The position numbers were made by a program, and so were the translations under genes. The notes below the pieces were generated by a model. It did no database searches. It saw only the letters and a list, made by a program, of their open reading frames with translations, and was not told the DNA's origin. Positions 35,160 to 44,768 of a stretch of 64,000 nucleotides of DNA are shown here, piece by piece. Location: positions 17,642-81,641 of the forward strand of contig PMZJ01000025.1 of assembly GCA_003170415.1 (NCBI GenBank), in the 5' to 3' direction. The stretch comes from Phycisphaerales bacterium (GTDB lineage: Bacteria; Planctomycetota; Phycisphaerae; Sedimentisphaerales; Anaerobacaceae). The stretch's first letter is position 1, and every line of letters starts with the position of its first letter.

Positions 35160-36557
35160 CCATCTGTCCTCAATTCCCGTTGCTCCCTCAGAAGTTGCTG
35201 CCGTGATTTTGACTCTAACTATTTCATTTTTCTTAAATCCGAAATCATTTTCCCTAATTTGCTCGCCTGCCCCCGAGTGGTTCTTGCTTTGGTTTAGCAA
35301 CAGGGGGTCCAGGTAAACCATAAAATAACGCTCACTTCTACCCGACAATGGCTCAGTATCTTCCAAAAGCACTTCACACGTCTCGCCAATAAATTGTTCT
35401 CTAAACTTAAAGGCCAATTCATCACTTATTTTCCGCAGAATCTGTGCCCGGTTTTTAACCACGTCCGCCGGCAATCTGCCTTTGAGCTTCGCCGCGGCCG
35501 TCCCCGCCCTCACCGAAAACGGAAACACGTGTATCTTCGAAAACCCCGCCCACTTTGAAAGTTCAACCGTCTGTTGAAAATCCTCATCCGTCTCGCCCGG
35601 AAACCCCACGATAATATCCGCCGTAATCGCGGGCCTGTCTAATCTCCGTTTTATCAGCTCAATTTTTTCCCGCAGTTCTTTTGCGTCATACTGCCGACAC
35701 ATTCTTTTCAGCGTCGCGCTCGAACCCGACTGCACCGACAAATGAATATGCGGCATAATATTCTTATGCGCACAGAACACGTCTAACAATTCCTCGCTAA
35801 TATCCCCCGGCTCCAAACTACTCACCCGAATTCTCAATAACCCCGGTATTTGTGCTAGGGCCGTTAATAAATTGGAAATTGGAAATTGAAAATTGGAAAT
35901 CTCAGGGGTCTTTCTTACTGTTTCCCGCCCATACGCTCCCAAATTGACTCCCGTAACCACAATTTCCTTATGTCCAGCCGCAACGAGGGCCTTTGCCTCC
36001 GCCACCGCCTCCTCAATCGGCTTGCTTTGAACATCAGGCCTGACTTTAGGTACAATACAATAGCTGCAAAGGCCATCACAGCCGTCTTGGACCTTGAGAA
36101 ACGCACGGGTATGCCCCTTGAAACTTGACAATTGTGGCAATTTGGGATATTTGGCGAATTTAGCCATTACATCCTTGATTTTTGAGCCGTTTTCTGCTTT
36201 AATAAGGGGATTGTCGCCGATGATAATTTGGGTGATTCTTTTCGCCAAATCGTCTCGGCTGCTGATGATATGAACATTATCGCCGTCGCAAGCGGTCATT
36301 TCCCGGCTGTTCATCGCCGGAAGACACCCGCAGACGACCCTTACGCCGGCTGGATTGGCCTTTAACGCTCTTTGTATATATTGCCTGCTCTTGGCTGAAG
36401 CCGTACCTGTTACGCAACAGGTATTTATCACGGCTAAATCGGGATTCTCACCCGACACCGCCGCCGACAGACCCAGCTCCTCAAGAAGCTGGGCTATCTG
36501 GGCACTTTCATATTGATTGACTTTACAGCCAAGCGTATATATGGAAAAAGTTCTCAT
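35154..36557 (-). CDS. mtaB: tRNA t6A37 methylthiotransferase MtaB
   Basis: The protein has 467 residues. The UPF0004 domain has Cys at YTLGCKVNQYESAQ, INTCCVTG and VCGCLPA. The radical SAM cluster is DGCDGLCSYCIVPKVR. A TRAM-like C-terminus follows (FREQFIGETCEVLLEDTEPL). It makes ms2t6A in tRNA. A heptad DNA repeat at 35871-35898 encodes an in-frame insert reading SNFQFPISNL between PEI and LTALAQ, absent from ordinary MtaB as far as I recall. It is divergent from the PilM operon. Confidence 0.93.
   Translation of the reverse strand: MRTFSIYTLGCKVNQYESAQIAQLLEELGLSAAVSGENPDLAVINTCCVTGTASAKSRQYIQRALKANPAGVRVVCGCLPAMNSREMTACDGDNVHIISSRDDLAKRITQIIIGDNPLIKAENGSKIKDVMAKFAKYPKLPQLSSFKGHTRAFLKVQDGCDGLCSYCIVPKVRPDVQSKPIEEAVAEAKALVAAGHKEIVVTGVNLGAYGRETVRKTPEISNFQFPISNLLTALAQIPGLLRIRVSSLEPGDISEELLDVFCAHKNIMPHIHLSVQSGSSATLKRMCRQYDAKELREKIELIKRRLDRPAITADIIVGFPGETDEDFQQTVELSKWAGFSKIHVFPFSVRAGTAAAKLKGRLPADVVKNRAQILRKISDELAFKFREQFIGETCEVLLEDTEPLSGRSERYFMVYLDPLLLNQSKNHSGAGEQIRENDFGFKKNEIVRVKITAATSEGATGIEDRWQ
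35871..35898. repeat. Heptanucleotide repeat inside mtaB
   Basis: Four 7-bp units (attggaa, attggaa, attgaaa, attggaa) lie in the coding sequence. Together with the adjoining bases they leave the frame intact. Confidence 0.7.
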
Positions 36558-36648
36558 AGCTCCTATAATAATATAATTCTTTGTGTTATACTATTTGCGT
36601 TGGCAGCCGAAAACAAGTCCCAGTTCGCTGGGGCAGGAGGCGTAGTTT

Positions 36649-38940
36649 ATGGCGGAAAGAATCGGGTCGGTCTGGGCCATCGACATCGGAAATACCTCGC
36701 TCAAGGCGCTCCGCCTTAGCAACGAATCCGGCGCCCTCGAGGTCATCGGCTTCGACAATATCACCCACGGAAAAGTCCTCTCCGGCTCAGGAATCAAGGA
36801 CCAGGAAAAGCAGGAGCTTATAGCTATCTCGCTTCGCCAGTTTGTCCAGCAAAACGACCTCGGCAGAGACGAAATCATCGTCGCTGTCCCAAGCGCAAAC
36901 AGTTTCGCTCGTTTTGTCAATCTCCCGCCCGTCGAGCAAAAAAGAATTCCCGAAATCGTCAAATTCGAAGCCAGCCAGCAGATTCCTTTTGATATCAACG
37001 AGGTCGCATGGGATTGGCAATTGATGACGGAGGCGGGGGCGGCGGAGGCGAAGGTCGGGATATTCGCGATAAAAAACGACGTGGTGACGGCGGAACTTGA
37101 ACATTTCAGCAGAGAGAATTTGGAGGTTACATACGTTCAGATAGCGCCGATGGCGCTTTATAACTATATTTTTTACGACAGGCCTGATTTGATGCGTTCG
37201 GATACGCAGGCGACGGTGGTGCTGAACATCGGGGCTGAAACTACCGACCTTGTGGTCTGCACTAAATCGGACGTCTGGCAGCGGACGATAGCGATGGGGG
37301 GCAACGCCTTTACCAAGGCGATAGCGGACACGTTCAAGCTGAATTTTGAAAAGGCGGAGAAGCTTAAGCGGACCGCACCAATGAGCAAATACGCCAGGCA
37401 GATTCTTCAGGCGATGAAGCCGGTGTTCACGGACCTGGCGTCGGAGATTCAGCGTTCGCTCGGTTTTTATACCAGTTCGCATTCGAATGTGAAGCTGGCG
37501 AGAGTTATCGCGCTGGGCGGCGGCACGAAGATGCGAGGTTTGCTCCAGTACCTTCAGCAGAGCTTGCAGATGCCGATAGAGCGGCCAGACGCGTTCAAGC
37601 AGGTCGGGATAAACGCGTCGGTCTCAGCGGCGAAGTTCCATGAAAGCATATGTGATTTTGGCGTTGTGTACGGGTTAGGGGTGCAGGCGCTTGGTCTTGG
37701 GCGGATAGAGAGCAATCTGTTGCCCCGGAGCATAGCCAAGTCAATGGTATGGGCAAGCAAGACGAAGTTTTTTGTGCTGGCGGCGTGCCTGATATTAGTG
37801 GCGTCGATACTGGCGTTTGCAAGGACGCTTATAGACCGCGCCAGCTACACCAGCAAGGTATCGCAGAGAGAGGCAACAAAGTTGGTGCTGGATGCCGCAA
37901 AGAAGGCCCAGAGCGACCTAAAGGCCGAAGAGGCCAGGGCCGGCGAGTCGGAAGCGGTGATAAAAAAGGAGTTCGATCTGTTTAAGTATCGTGATATGGT
38001 GCCTTTGCTGTATCAGAAGTTGATAGGGACGCTGCCGAATGCCAAAAGCAACCCGGAGCAGGCGGAGCTTTACCGAGCTTTTGCCCGCGGTGACGCGGAG
38101 ACTATAAAAGATAAGTTTCCGGACCGCAGGGAGCGCAAGGAGATTTTTGTAACAGGGATGTCTATTTACTATACGCTGGATGTCGAGAGCGCTCAGTTCG
38201 GAACGATAGGTTTTGAGAGGGGTGTTGATTCCAGGGATACGCTCGGAGAGGCAGGTTCAGGCGGTCAGATGGCGTCGAGAGATATGATGATGAGGGGCGG
38301 GGGCGGACGAGGCAGGGCGCCGAGTAGATATTCGCCTGCGATGCGAGGTAGGATGGCGGGAGTTCCGTCAACGGGGCCGGGCGGCGGGGCGTCGAATCGC
38401 GGTTTTGTAGTAACGATTTCCGGTTACAGTCCGTATAAGACAATTACCGAACTACTCGACCCTGTTGAAGTGCAGGACGATCCGAATAAGTGGGGATTAG
38501 TCACCCGGCTTATGCATTTGGACAGTATGTTTGATGGCAACAGTCCCTTTGAGCTTTATAAGAAGACGGACAAACAGCATTTTAACCTTCAGACCGGAGA
38601 AGTGGATTTGGAGGCGGAGATACCTCCGGGTATCGGCGTAAAAAAGAACATTGAGGGCAAGGGCGATGTGATTATTGACCCGATGACCAACGAGATTATC
38701 TGCAAGGTTACGGATACCGACGAGGGCGGCAAGAAAGTTACGAAGGTTAACGATTCCTGGTTTGTGCTGAATTTTAAGTTGAGGTGGAAGGATGCACCAG
38801 GAGCGTCTGTTGAAGAGGGCGGCGGCAGCCCAGAGACGGCGCCAAGTGCGAGCCCGCCACCGCCACCGCCAAGTCCTGCCAAAGCACCCGCTTTGCGGAA
38901 GAAAACCAGCGCGCCCAGATTGAGAGGGGGGGATGAGTGA
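36649..38940 (+). CDS. pilM: PilM-like ATPase fused to a periplasmic domain
   Basis: The protein has 763 residues. Residues 1-360 are a PilM/FtsA-type actin-like domain (VWAIDIGNTSLKALRL, VAVPSANSFARFVNLPPVE, VVLNIGAETTDLVVC, VIALGGGTKMRGLLQYL). A membrane helix near 377-397 (FFVLAACLILVASILAF) is followed by a coiled coil, a Gly/Met/Arg-rich stretch near 545-585 and a globular region. The end is proline-rich (PPPPPPSPAKAPA). Ordinary PilM is soluble and about 350 residues, so this looks like a PilM-PilN type fusion. GGAGG lies 7-8 nt upstream. It is the first gene of a three-gene operon and probably the inner-membrane platform of a type IV pilus or type II secretion-like machine. Confidence 0.85.
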   Translation: MAERIGSVWAIDIGNTSLKALRLSNESGALEVIGFDNITHGKVLSGSGIKDQEKQELIAISLRQFVQQNDLGRDEIIVAVPSANSFARFVNLPPVEQKRIPEIVKFEASQQIPFDINEVAWDWQLMTEAGAAEAKVGIFAIKNDVVTAELEHFSRENLEVTYVQIAPMALYNYIFYDRPDLMRSDTQATVVLNIGAETTDLVVCTKSDVWQRTIAMGGNAFTKAIADTFKLNFEKAEKLKRTAPMSKYARQILQAMKPVFTDLASEIQRSLGFYTSSHSNVKLARVIALGGGTKMRGLLQYLQQSLQMPIERPDAFKQVGINASVSAAKFHESICDFGVVYGLGVQALGLGRIESNLLPRSIAKSMVWASKTKFFVLAACLILVASILAFARTLIDRASYTSKVSQREATKLVLDAAKKAQSDLKAEEARAGESEAVIKKEFDLFKYRDMVPLLYQKLIGTLPNAKSNPEQAELYRAFARGDAETIKDKFPDRRERKEIFVTGMSIYYTLDVESAQFGTIGFERGVDSRDTLGEAGSGGQMASRDMMMRGGGGRGRAPSRYSPAMRGRMAGVPSTGPGGGASNRGFVVTISGYSPYKTITELLDPVEVQDDPNKWGLVTRLMHLDSMFDGNSPFELYKKTDKQHFNLQTGEVDLEAEIPPGIGVKKNIEGKGDVIIDPMTNEIICKVTDTDEGGKKVTKVNDSWFVLNFKLRWKDAPGASVEEGGGSPETAPSASPPPPPPSPAKAPALRKKTSAPRLRGGDE

Positions 38941-40169
38941 TGGGCAAGATTGACTTGTCTAAATTGAAGGATTTAATGAAGGGGCTGGGGGGATTGCGGG
39001 TGTATCTCGTGTTGATTTGGCCCGCGGTGATACTTTTAGCGTGCGGCGGGGTTCTGACTGCGACCTGGCTGATGGGCGGCAGTTTAAAACAGAAGGCGGA
39101 CAGGGAAAGTGTGCCGATGGGCAACCAGGTAAGGGAAATGTTGAAAAAGTTGCCCGCCGCCGGTCAGGCGGAGGTGGAGAAACAGTATCAGGATGCATAC
39201 CAGCAGGACGCGAACCTGATAAAGTTGTTATCGGTAGAGAGTTCTCAGCGTGAACTGCTCAGTTACGACATATTTCCGCAGCCAAAGGATACTTCGACGT
39301 TGCTGTTCACCAGGTTTGGCGCCAAGTTTCGTCAGGGGGTTGAGGGTTTGATAGCGAAGGTCCGTGGGGGCGATTGTCCCAGTGCGGAGGAGTTGAATGC
39401 CGCCAGGCAGACGGGAAAAAGCCCGGGGTTTTTGGGGTTGAGCGGAGCGGGTGGAGCATCGTCAAGGATAGTCGAGGAGATTTGTCATGCCAGGGCCAAG
39501 TCGGTGTCCATATATGCGAATCCGGAAACTGTGAGCGGGTACGATTTCTGGAAGGCATATCAGTACTCCAATATGGATGACAGTGTCAAGGACTGCTGGT
39601 TCTGGCAGGTTGGTTACTGGATAATTGAGGACGTGTTTTCGACGGCAGGGGCGATGAATGCCGGTTCGAGCAGCGTGTTAACGTCACCTGTAAAGCGTGT
39701 GGAGCAAGTCGGTTTTGTTAGGCCGGAGGCCCTTTTGAACGCTGGTGCCGCGACAACGTCTCAGGAGCGGCCGAAATACGTAAACAAGCCGGATGAACAG
39801 TTGACTGAGTCGTTCACTGGTCGAATAAGCAACGAGAACATAGACGTGGTGCATTTTAGTATGGTGGTGGTGTTGAGCAGCAAGGCAATAATACCTTTTA
39901 TGCGGGAGTTGTGCAGTGCCAAGGAGCACAGGTTTATGGGATTCACGGGTCAGGAGCCGGCAAAGGTATTCAAGCACAACCAGATTACCATTTTGGAGAG
40001 CAGGGTAAAGCTGGTGGATTTGACGTCGGCCGACCATCGGTATTATAGATATGGGTCGGACTCGGTTGTCGAAGTTGAACTTGTTTGCGAATACATCTTC
40101 AACAAGAAGGGGTATGACGCAATAAAGCCGGAGTCGGTAAAGAACCCTGCGGCAAAGACAGGCGGTTAG
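38940..40169 (+). CDS. Hypothetical membrane-anchored protein of the PilM operon (PilO-like position)
   Basis: The protein has 409 residues. A cytoplasmic segment of about 25 residues precedes one membrane helix (VYLVLIWPAVILLACGGVL) and a coiled-coil-rich exported domain. That topology is typical of PilN/PilO/GspM-like proteins. The ATG overlaps the stop of the upstream gene (TGATG) after a G-rich ribosome site; the GTG one codon earlier is the alternative. I cannot recognise a named family. Its place in the operon suggests a PilO-like platform role. Confidence 0.7.
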   Translation: MGKIDLSKLKDLMKGLGGLRVYLVLIWPAVILLACGGVLTATWLMGGSLKQKADRESVPMGNQVREMLKKLPAAGQAEVEKQYQDAYQQDANLIKLLSVESSQRELLSYDIFPQPKDTSTLLFTRFGAKFRQGVEGLIAKVRGGDCPSAEELNAARQTGKSPGFLGLSGAGGASSRIVEEICHARAKSVSIYANPETVSGYDFWKAYQYSNMDDSVKDCWFWQVGYWIIEDVFSTAGAMNAGSSSVLTSPVKRVEQVGFVRPEALLNAGAATTSQERPKYVNKPDEQLTESFTGRISNENIDVVHFSMVVVLSSKAIIPFMRELCSAKEHRFMGFTGQEPAKVFKHNQITILESRVKLVDLTSADHRYYRYGSDSVVEVELVCEYIFNKKGYDAIKPESVKNPAAKTGG

Positions 40170-40204
40170 GCGGCGTAGCTGGGCGGGTTTGGGGTTTTAG
40201 GACT

Positions 40205-42184
40205 ATGATTAAAAAGCGAAGCAATTTCATAGATGAGCATATCGAAAAGGTGGCGCTGGTAATAGGCGGTCTGGCGGCTATCTACGTTTTGTATGCGTTT
40301 GTGCTGCGAGGCCCGGAATTGGTTTTCGACAACCAGAAGTTCCGTCCCGGCCAGCTTGACATATACATAGCGGAGCAATCTGAAAAACTGAAAGAGCGGC
40401 TGGCGCGGGACCCGATTCCCAAGCCCCCATACGTGCCCCAAAGCGTTGATTTTCTGGCGAAGATGAATTTGGTGCTGGATAAGAACTTGAACGTTCTCTG
40501 GCCGGTGCCGAGTTCGGTGGAGATGATGGTAGATAAGAAGTACCGCATGCCCGTGATTGGTTCCGTTAATGATGTTGCCGTGGAACACATAAGGGCAGCG
40601 GCCTATATGCCGAAAGTTGCGGTTACGGCGGAGAATTTCGGGTCAGAAGAGACGTATGAGCCGAACGACCTGGATTTGGTCACCGTTCAGGCGAGTTTCG
40701 ACCTTGCGCCGTTAATAGACAGTTTTCAGGAGTGCTTTGCGGGCAAAGAGGTTCCTGAAGGGTGGCGTGATGCCGGTTTGGTCAAGCCGGTGTTTGCGGC
40801 GGTTCAGTTACAGAGGCAGCGTTTAGGTGATAATGGTGAATGGGGCCAGTGGGAGGATGTGCCCCGCGTGAAAATAGACCCAGAGAGAGACGACTACAAG
40901 ATAATAGAGGATGTAAACGGCCTGCCGAGCGGCGGGGTTATGGTTCAGTTTGCGAAGTTCAGCGACCCGCGGATACAGGTCAATTTGCTGCAGCCGGCGC
41001 CGTATAAGATAGCGTCGGCTGACGATGATTGGCTGCCGCCTTTGCTGCACAGGAAGTTTTTGACGGTTCGGCGAGAGAAGGAGGCGCAGGATCGGCGTGA
41101 GACGATAGAGGCAAAGGCAGCGGAAGAACGTGACAAGACGGCGGCGAGGCCGGCGAGAGAGGATCACGTGGTGGCAGAAAAGCCCCGTAGCACGGCGGCA
41201 GGCGGCGCCGGGTACCGGGGAGGGGCGGCAGGCGGCGGGGGCCGAGGCGGAATGGAAATGGGGGGAAGCGCAGCTCGCAATCTTCCGAAAACGGCGACGG
41301 CCAAGCCGGACAGGACATCGGAGCGTGACCGGCGGACTGAATCGACAACGGCGGCTGAGCAGAGAAAGACCGCCAAGCCGGTAGTAACAGAGGCGACGAT
41401 ATACGACGAGATGAAAAAGATGCTGCTGACGAGGAAGGATATCGGCAAGCTGCGCGAGACGATAACATTCTGGGCCTATGATGATACCGTTGAGCCAGGC
41501 GCAAATTATCAGTATCGTATTCGGCTTGGGGTGTTCAATCCCGTGGCCGGGACCGGCGAGGTGCGTGAGGAAGACGCCGAGAAGGACAGCAAGGTGATAT
41601 TATGGAGCGAATTTTCGGATGTGACGGACACAGTGGCGATACCCAAGCGGCTGTATTTCTTCCCGGTAAACGTTCAGGAGGCATCCATGGCGGCGGAGGT
41701 GCAGGTTTGCAGGTACGTGCTGGGCTATTGGCACAGTGAGCCGTTTATGGTAAAGCGCGGGGACGTGATAGGCAGGGTGGCGAAGGTCGAGCCGAGCGAT
41801 AAAGATAAAATCGCAAATGTGAAACTGCCTGAGATGATAGATTATTCTACGGGGGCGGTTGTGGTGGACATGGTAGCGATGAACGACTGGTTCGGGGACA
41901 AAACTCTCCAGTCGCGGCAGTATTTTGATATGCTGTTCAGTTTTGACGGGACGAGAGTGGAGAGATTACCTGCGAAACAGATGTACTGGCCTGAGGAACT
42001 GCGTTTGAAGTATAGCGAGCTGAAGACGCTCGAGAAAAAGCCCAAGGAGCCATGGCGTGCCTGGAGCAGCACCGGTGCGTCGGAAATGCAGCAGCGTGCT
42101 GTGCCCGGGGATCATATGAGAGGGCCGATGGATAGGGGCGGCGAGATGCAGGACGGAATGCCAGACAGGAGACCGGGGCGGTAA
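40205..42184 (+). CDS. Hypothetical membrane-anchored protein of the PilM operon
   Basis: The protein has 659 residues. One N-terminal membrane helix near 16-34 (VALVIGGLAAIYVLYAFVL) leads to an exported region with a globular beta-rich part. A long Ala/Arg/Glu-rich coil and Gly-rich linker near 300-370 (GGAAGGGGRGGMEMGGSAAR) follows. A second globular part has ANYQYRIRLGVFNPVAG, fibronectin-like in appearance. It starts 35 nt after the previous stop. No family is recognised. It is likely a structural partner of the PilM-type complex. Confidence 0.65.
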   Translation: MIKKRSNFIDEHIEKVALVIGGLAAIYVLYAFVLRGPELVFDNQKFRPGQLDIYIAEQSEKLKERLARDPIPKPPYVPQSVDFLAKMNLVLDKNLNVLWPVPSSVEMMVDKKYRMPVIGSVNDVAVEHIRAAAYMPKVAVTAENFGSEETYEPNDLDLVTVQASFDLAPLIDSFQECFAGKEVPEGWRDAGLVKPVFAAVQLQRQRLGDNGEWGQWEDVPRVKIDPERDDYKIIEDVNGLPSGGVMVQFAKFSDPRIQVNLLQPAPYKIASADDDWLPPLLHRKFLTVRREKEAQDRRETIEAKAAEERDKTAARPAREDHVVAEKPRSTAAGGAGYRGGAAGGGGRGGMEMGGSAARNLPKTATAKPDRTSERDRRTESTTAAEQRKTAKPVVTEATIYDEMKKMLLTRKDIGKLRETITFWAYDDTVEPGANYQYRIRLGVFNPVAGTGEVREEDAEKDSKVILWSEFSDVTDTVAIPKRLYFFPVNVQEASMAAEVQVCRYVLGYWHSEPFMVKRGDVIGRVAKVEPSDKDKIANVKLPEMIDYSTGAVVVDMVAMNDWFGDKTLQSRQYFDMLFSFDGTRVERLPAKQMYWPEELRLKYSELKTLEKKPKEPWRAWSSTGASEMQQRAVPGDHMRGPMDRGGEMQDGMPDRRPGR

Positions 42185-42195
42185 AATCAAGGGTA

Positions 42196-43260
42196 TTAGC
42201 CCTTTGGACAATTAGCTGTAAGAACAACGCAGCCATTTTTTGTGACGAGGATATCGTCTTCGATTCTGACGCCGAGGCGTCCGGGGATATAAACGGCCGG
42301 CTCGATTGTAATCATGTCGCCCACCCGCAATGTTCCTTTGCTCTTGTTCGATACAACGGGCAGTTCGTGTATTTCGAGGCCCAGTCCGTGTCCGGTTCCG
42401 TGGTCATAGACAGGCAGACCTGCTTTTTTTATGATTTCTTTTGCGGCGGCGTCGATGCTGCTGATTTCGACACCCGCTTTGACCATCTTGAGTGCGGCGG
42501 CCTGTGCCTGTTTTACAACGGCGTAAACTCTTGTATACAGCCCGCCGGCGGTTCCTACCGGGAAACATCTGGTCAGGTCACAGCAGTAGCCATTGTGCCG
42601 CGCGCCGAAATCGATGAGGACGGTATCATTTTTGCGTAATTTGCGAGAGGTGGGCTGGTGATGAGGTCTTGAAGCATTGGGACCGAACGCGACAATTGTT
42701 TCAAAGCTGTTTGTGCCTCCGGCTTTTCTGATTTCAAAATCTACAATTCCCGCCAGCTTGTTTTCCGTCAGGCCCGGTTTTACATGTCGAAGCACGCGCT
42801 CGAAGGCCCGTGCGGCGATTTTAGCGGCGGCTCGAATGGCCGAAACCTCTGAGTTATCTTTTTTCCGGCGTGCCGATTCGACGATACCTTCGGCGGCCTT
42901 CAGTCGGCAGGACAGGTTTTTCTTCAGCGACTGGAAATTAGCGAGTGATATTGATTTTTCGACAGCCGCGGTTTTTATTCCGCGTCGATTCCGCAGCAGT
43001 TCGGCGATTGCTTTGGCCATTGCCTCTTTGCGTTCAACAATCCTGCAGAATCGGCACTGGGCCGCGGCCTGTTCGGAGTACCTGCTGTCGGTTACGAGTA
43101 TAACCGCTCCTGGCAAAACCACCGCCCAACTGTCGTCACCGGTAAAGCCGGTCAGGTAAGTTACATTGGCTGGTTTTGTGGCTATAAGGCAATCGGCCTT
43201 TAGCCGGGCAATTCCGGCCCGGATACCCCTGAGCCGGACTTTATGTGTATGGCTGTCCAT
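42196..43260 (-). CDS. M24 family aminopeptidase (Xaa-Pro type)
   Basis: The protein has 354 residues. The N-terminal creatinase-like domain (CLIATKPANVTYLTGFTGDDS) is followed by the pita-bread catalytic domain. Metal ligands are visible: Asp in LIDFGARHNGYCCDLTR, His in GTGHGLGLEIHELP, Glu in MITIEPAVYIPG and Glu in RIEDDILVT. It cleaves N-terminal residues next to proline. GGAG supports the ATG at 43260; the frame is open to a TTG at 43281. It is convergent with the PilM operon and divergent from the rhomboid gene. Confidence 0.92.
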   Translation of the reverse strand: MDSHTHKVRLRGIRAGIARLKADCLIATKPANVTYLTGFTGDDSWAVVLPGAVILVTDSRYSEQAAAQCRFCRIVERKEAMAKAIAELLRNRRGIKTAAVEKSISLANFQSLKKNLSCRLKAAEGIVESARRKKDNSEVSAIRAAAKIAARAFERVLRHVKPGLTENKLAGIVDFEIRKAGGTNSFETIVAFGPNASRPHHQPTSRKLRKNDTVLIDFGARHNGYCCDLTRCFPVGTAGGLYTRVYAVVKQAQAAALKMVKAGVEISSIDAAAKEIIKKAGLPVYDHGTGHGLGLEIHELPVVSNKSKGTLRVGDMITIEPAVYIPGRLGVRIEDDILVTKNGCVVLTANCPKG

Positions 43261-43281
43261 TTCGCAAAATTCTCCAGTCAA

Positions 43282-43597
43282 AAACCTGCTGCCAGTATTA
43301 ACAGCGCGGACGGGAAAAATAAAGATTTTTCCCGTGTCGATTTGGAGAAGAGGGGTTTTTTTGTATATTTTATTTGGGCAGGTTTATCCGGCTGGGGGGA
43401 GAAGCCGGTTAAAAATAGAGCGTATCGCCTCGCAATTATAGCCGGGGCCAAAGGTGCATAATTTCAACGCCTCATTTCACCTGAAACAGGACGGCGAAAG
43501 TCGTCCTGTTTTTTTATATCTTGCCCGTCCGGCGGAAAACCATTACAATGCTGCCCTTTGAATCGTCCAGCTTTTTCAAAGGTAAATTGATTCTATT
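43282..43597. other. Intergenic region with an isolated terminator
   Basis: About 316 bases between the divergent M24 and rhomboid genes. It is AT-rich near 43360-43380 and holds a small GGCT/AGCC hairpin near 43391-43408 and a strong plus-strand terminator at 43485. It may encode a small RNA or be the attenuated leader of the rhomboid gene. Confidence 0.4.
43485..43515 (+). terminator. Strong rho-independent terminator in front of the rhomboid gene
   Basis: AACAGGACG (43485-43493) pairs perfectly with CGTCCTGTT (43502-43510) and five more T follow. No plus-strand gene lies upstream before the M24 gene, which is unusual. Confidence 0.8.
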
Positions 43598-44758
43598 ATG
43601 CTACTGCCAATTCGCACAAGCGTCAGGTCATCCAGAACGCCATACGCCAATTACGCCCTAATAGCCGTAAATATAGTTGTGTTCCTGTTAACTTACTGGC
43701 CCGATGAGCGGGCAAGGGAGATTCTGCGACCCTGGGCGGAGCAGTTTGTTTTCACGCCTGCTCACCCGTTTCTGTGGCAGTTCATAACATACGCTTTTTT
43801 GCACAGCGGTTATCTGCATATATTCGGCAACATGTTCTTTTTGTATATATTCGGCAATAACGTAAACGACAAACTCGGCCATTTCGGCTACACTTGTTTT
43901 TACTTGGCGGGCGCGGTGTTCAGCGCGGTCGGTCATACGCTGATAAACAGCAATCCCGTTATGGGGGCAAGCGGCGCGGTGGCAGCGGTGACAGGGGCGT
44001 ATCTTGTGCTGTTTCCGCAGACCCTTATAACTATTGCTTACTGGTTCATCTTTATCGGCACGGTTGATGTTCCGGCCATTTACTTTATCGCGTTCAAGAT
44101 GATAATTTACGATAACGTCATCGGCCGATATACGTCCAACGTTGCTTACGATGCGCATCTTGCGGGTTACTCGTTCGGCATTGTTTCGTCAGCGTTTTTG
44201 CTGGCGACGGGATTGCTTAGCAGTTCGCAATTTGACCTTTGGGCGATGCTCAAGCAGTGGAACCGCCGGCGCATATACCGCGACGCTATTTCCACCGGCT
44301 ATGACCCATATACCGGCATGGGCGGCAAAAAAAGTATAACAGCGAGAGATGTAACAAAGCCGGGGCCTGATGAGCCGCAGATTAGGCAGTTACGCGAGGA
44401 TATCACCAACAGCGTTTATCGGCACGACCTTCAAACTGCCGCTCAACAGTATCTCAACCTTATGTCGCTCGATAGCCAGCAGATTCTGCCCCGCCAGCAT
44501 TTGCTCGATATTGCCAACCAGTTTGCCAGCGATGGCGAATACAAGGAGGCCGCGTCGGTTTACGAAAAGTTTCTCACTCACTACGCCAATTATGAGCATA
44601 TCGAGCAGGTCGAGCTGATGCTGGGGATAATATATTCGCGGTATCTTGAGAAGTTCGACCTTGCGCTGAATCATTTGCGCGCCGCCGAGAGGAAAATTGT
44701 TGACCCCGCCCAGTTATTGATGTGCCGGTCTGAAATCGAAAAACTGCAGAGCCGGTAG
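43598..44758 (+). CDS. Rhomboid-family intramembrane serine protease
   Basis: The protein has 386 residues. Rhomboid motifs: QFITYAFLHSGYLHIFGNMFF, catalytic Ser in MGASGAV, catalytic His in AYDAHLAGYSFG. The last 130 residues are cytoplasmic and helical, TPR-like (YKEAASVYEKFLTHYANYEH). It cleaves membrane proteins within the bilayer; substrates are unknown. It is preceded by a strong terminator hairpin. Confidence 0.92.
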   Translation: MLLPIRTSVRSSRTPYANYALIAVNIVVFLLTYWPDERAREILRPWAEQFVFTPAHPFLWQFITYAFLHSGYLHIFGNMFFLYIFGNNVNDKLGHFGYTCFYLAGAVFSAVGHTLINSNPVMGASGAVAAVTGAYLVLFPQTLITIAYWFIFIGTVDVPAIYFIAFKMIIYDNVIGRYTSNVAYDAHLAGYSFGIVSSAFLLATGLLSSSQFDLWAMLKQWNRRRIYRDAISTGYDPYTGMGGKKSITARDVTKPGPDEPQIRQLREDITNSVYRHDLQTAAQQYLNLMSLDSQQILPRQHLLDIANQFASDGEYKEAASVYEKFLTHYANYEHIEQVELMLGIIYSRYLEKFDLALNHLRAAERKIVDPAQLLMCRSEIEKLQSR

Positions 44759-44768
44759 TTATTCGTTT

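Noticed and set aside
36787..37482. Open frame of 231 codons on the minus strand
   Set aside because: Antisense to the conserved actin-like domain of the PilM gene; Arg-rich, His-rich shadow protein.
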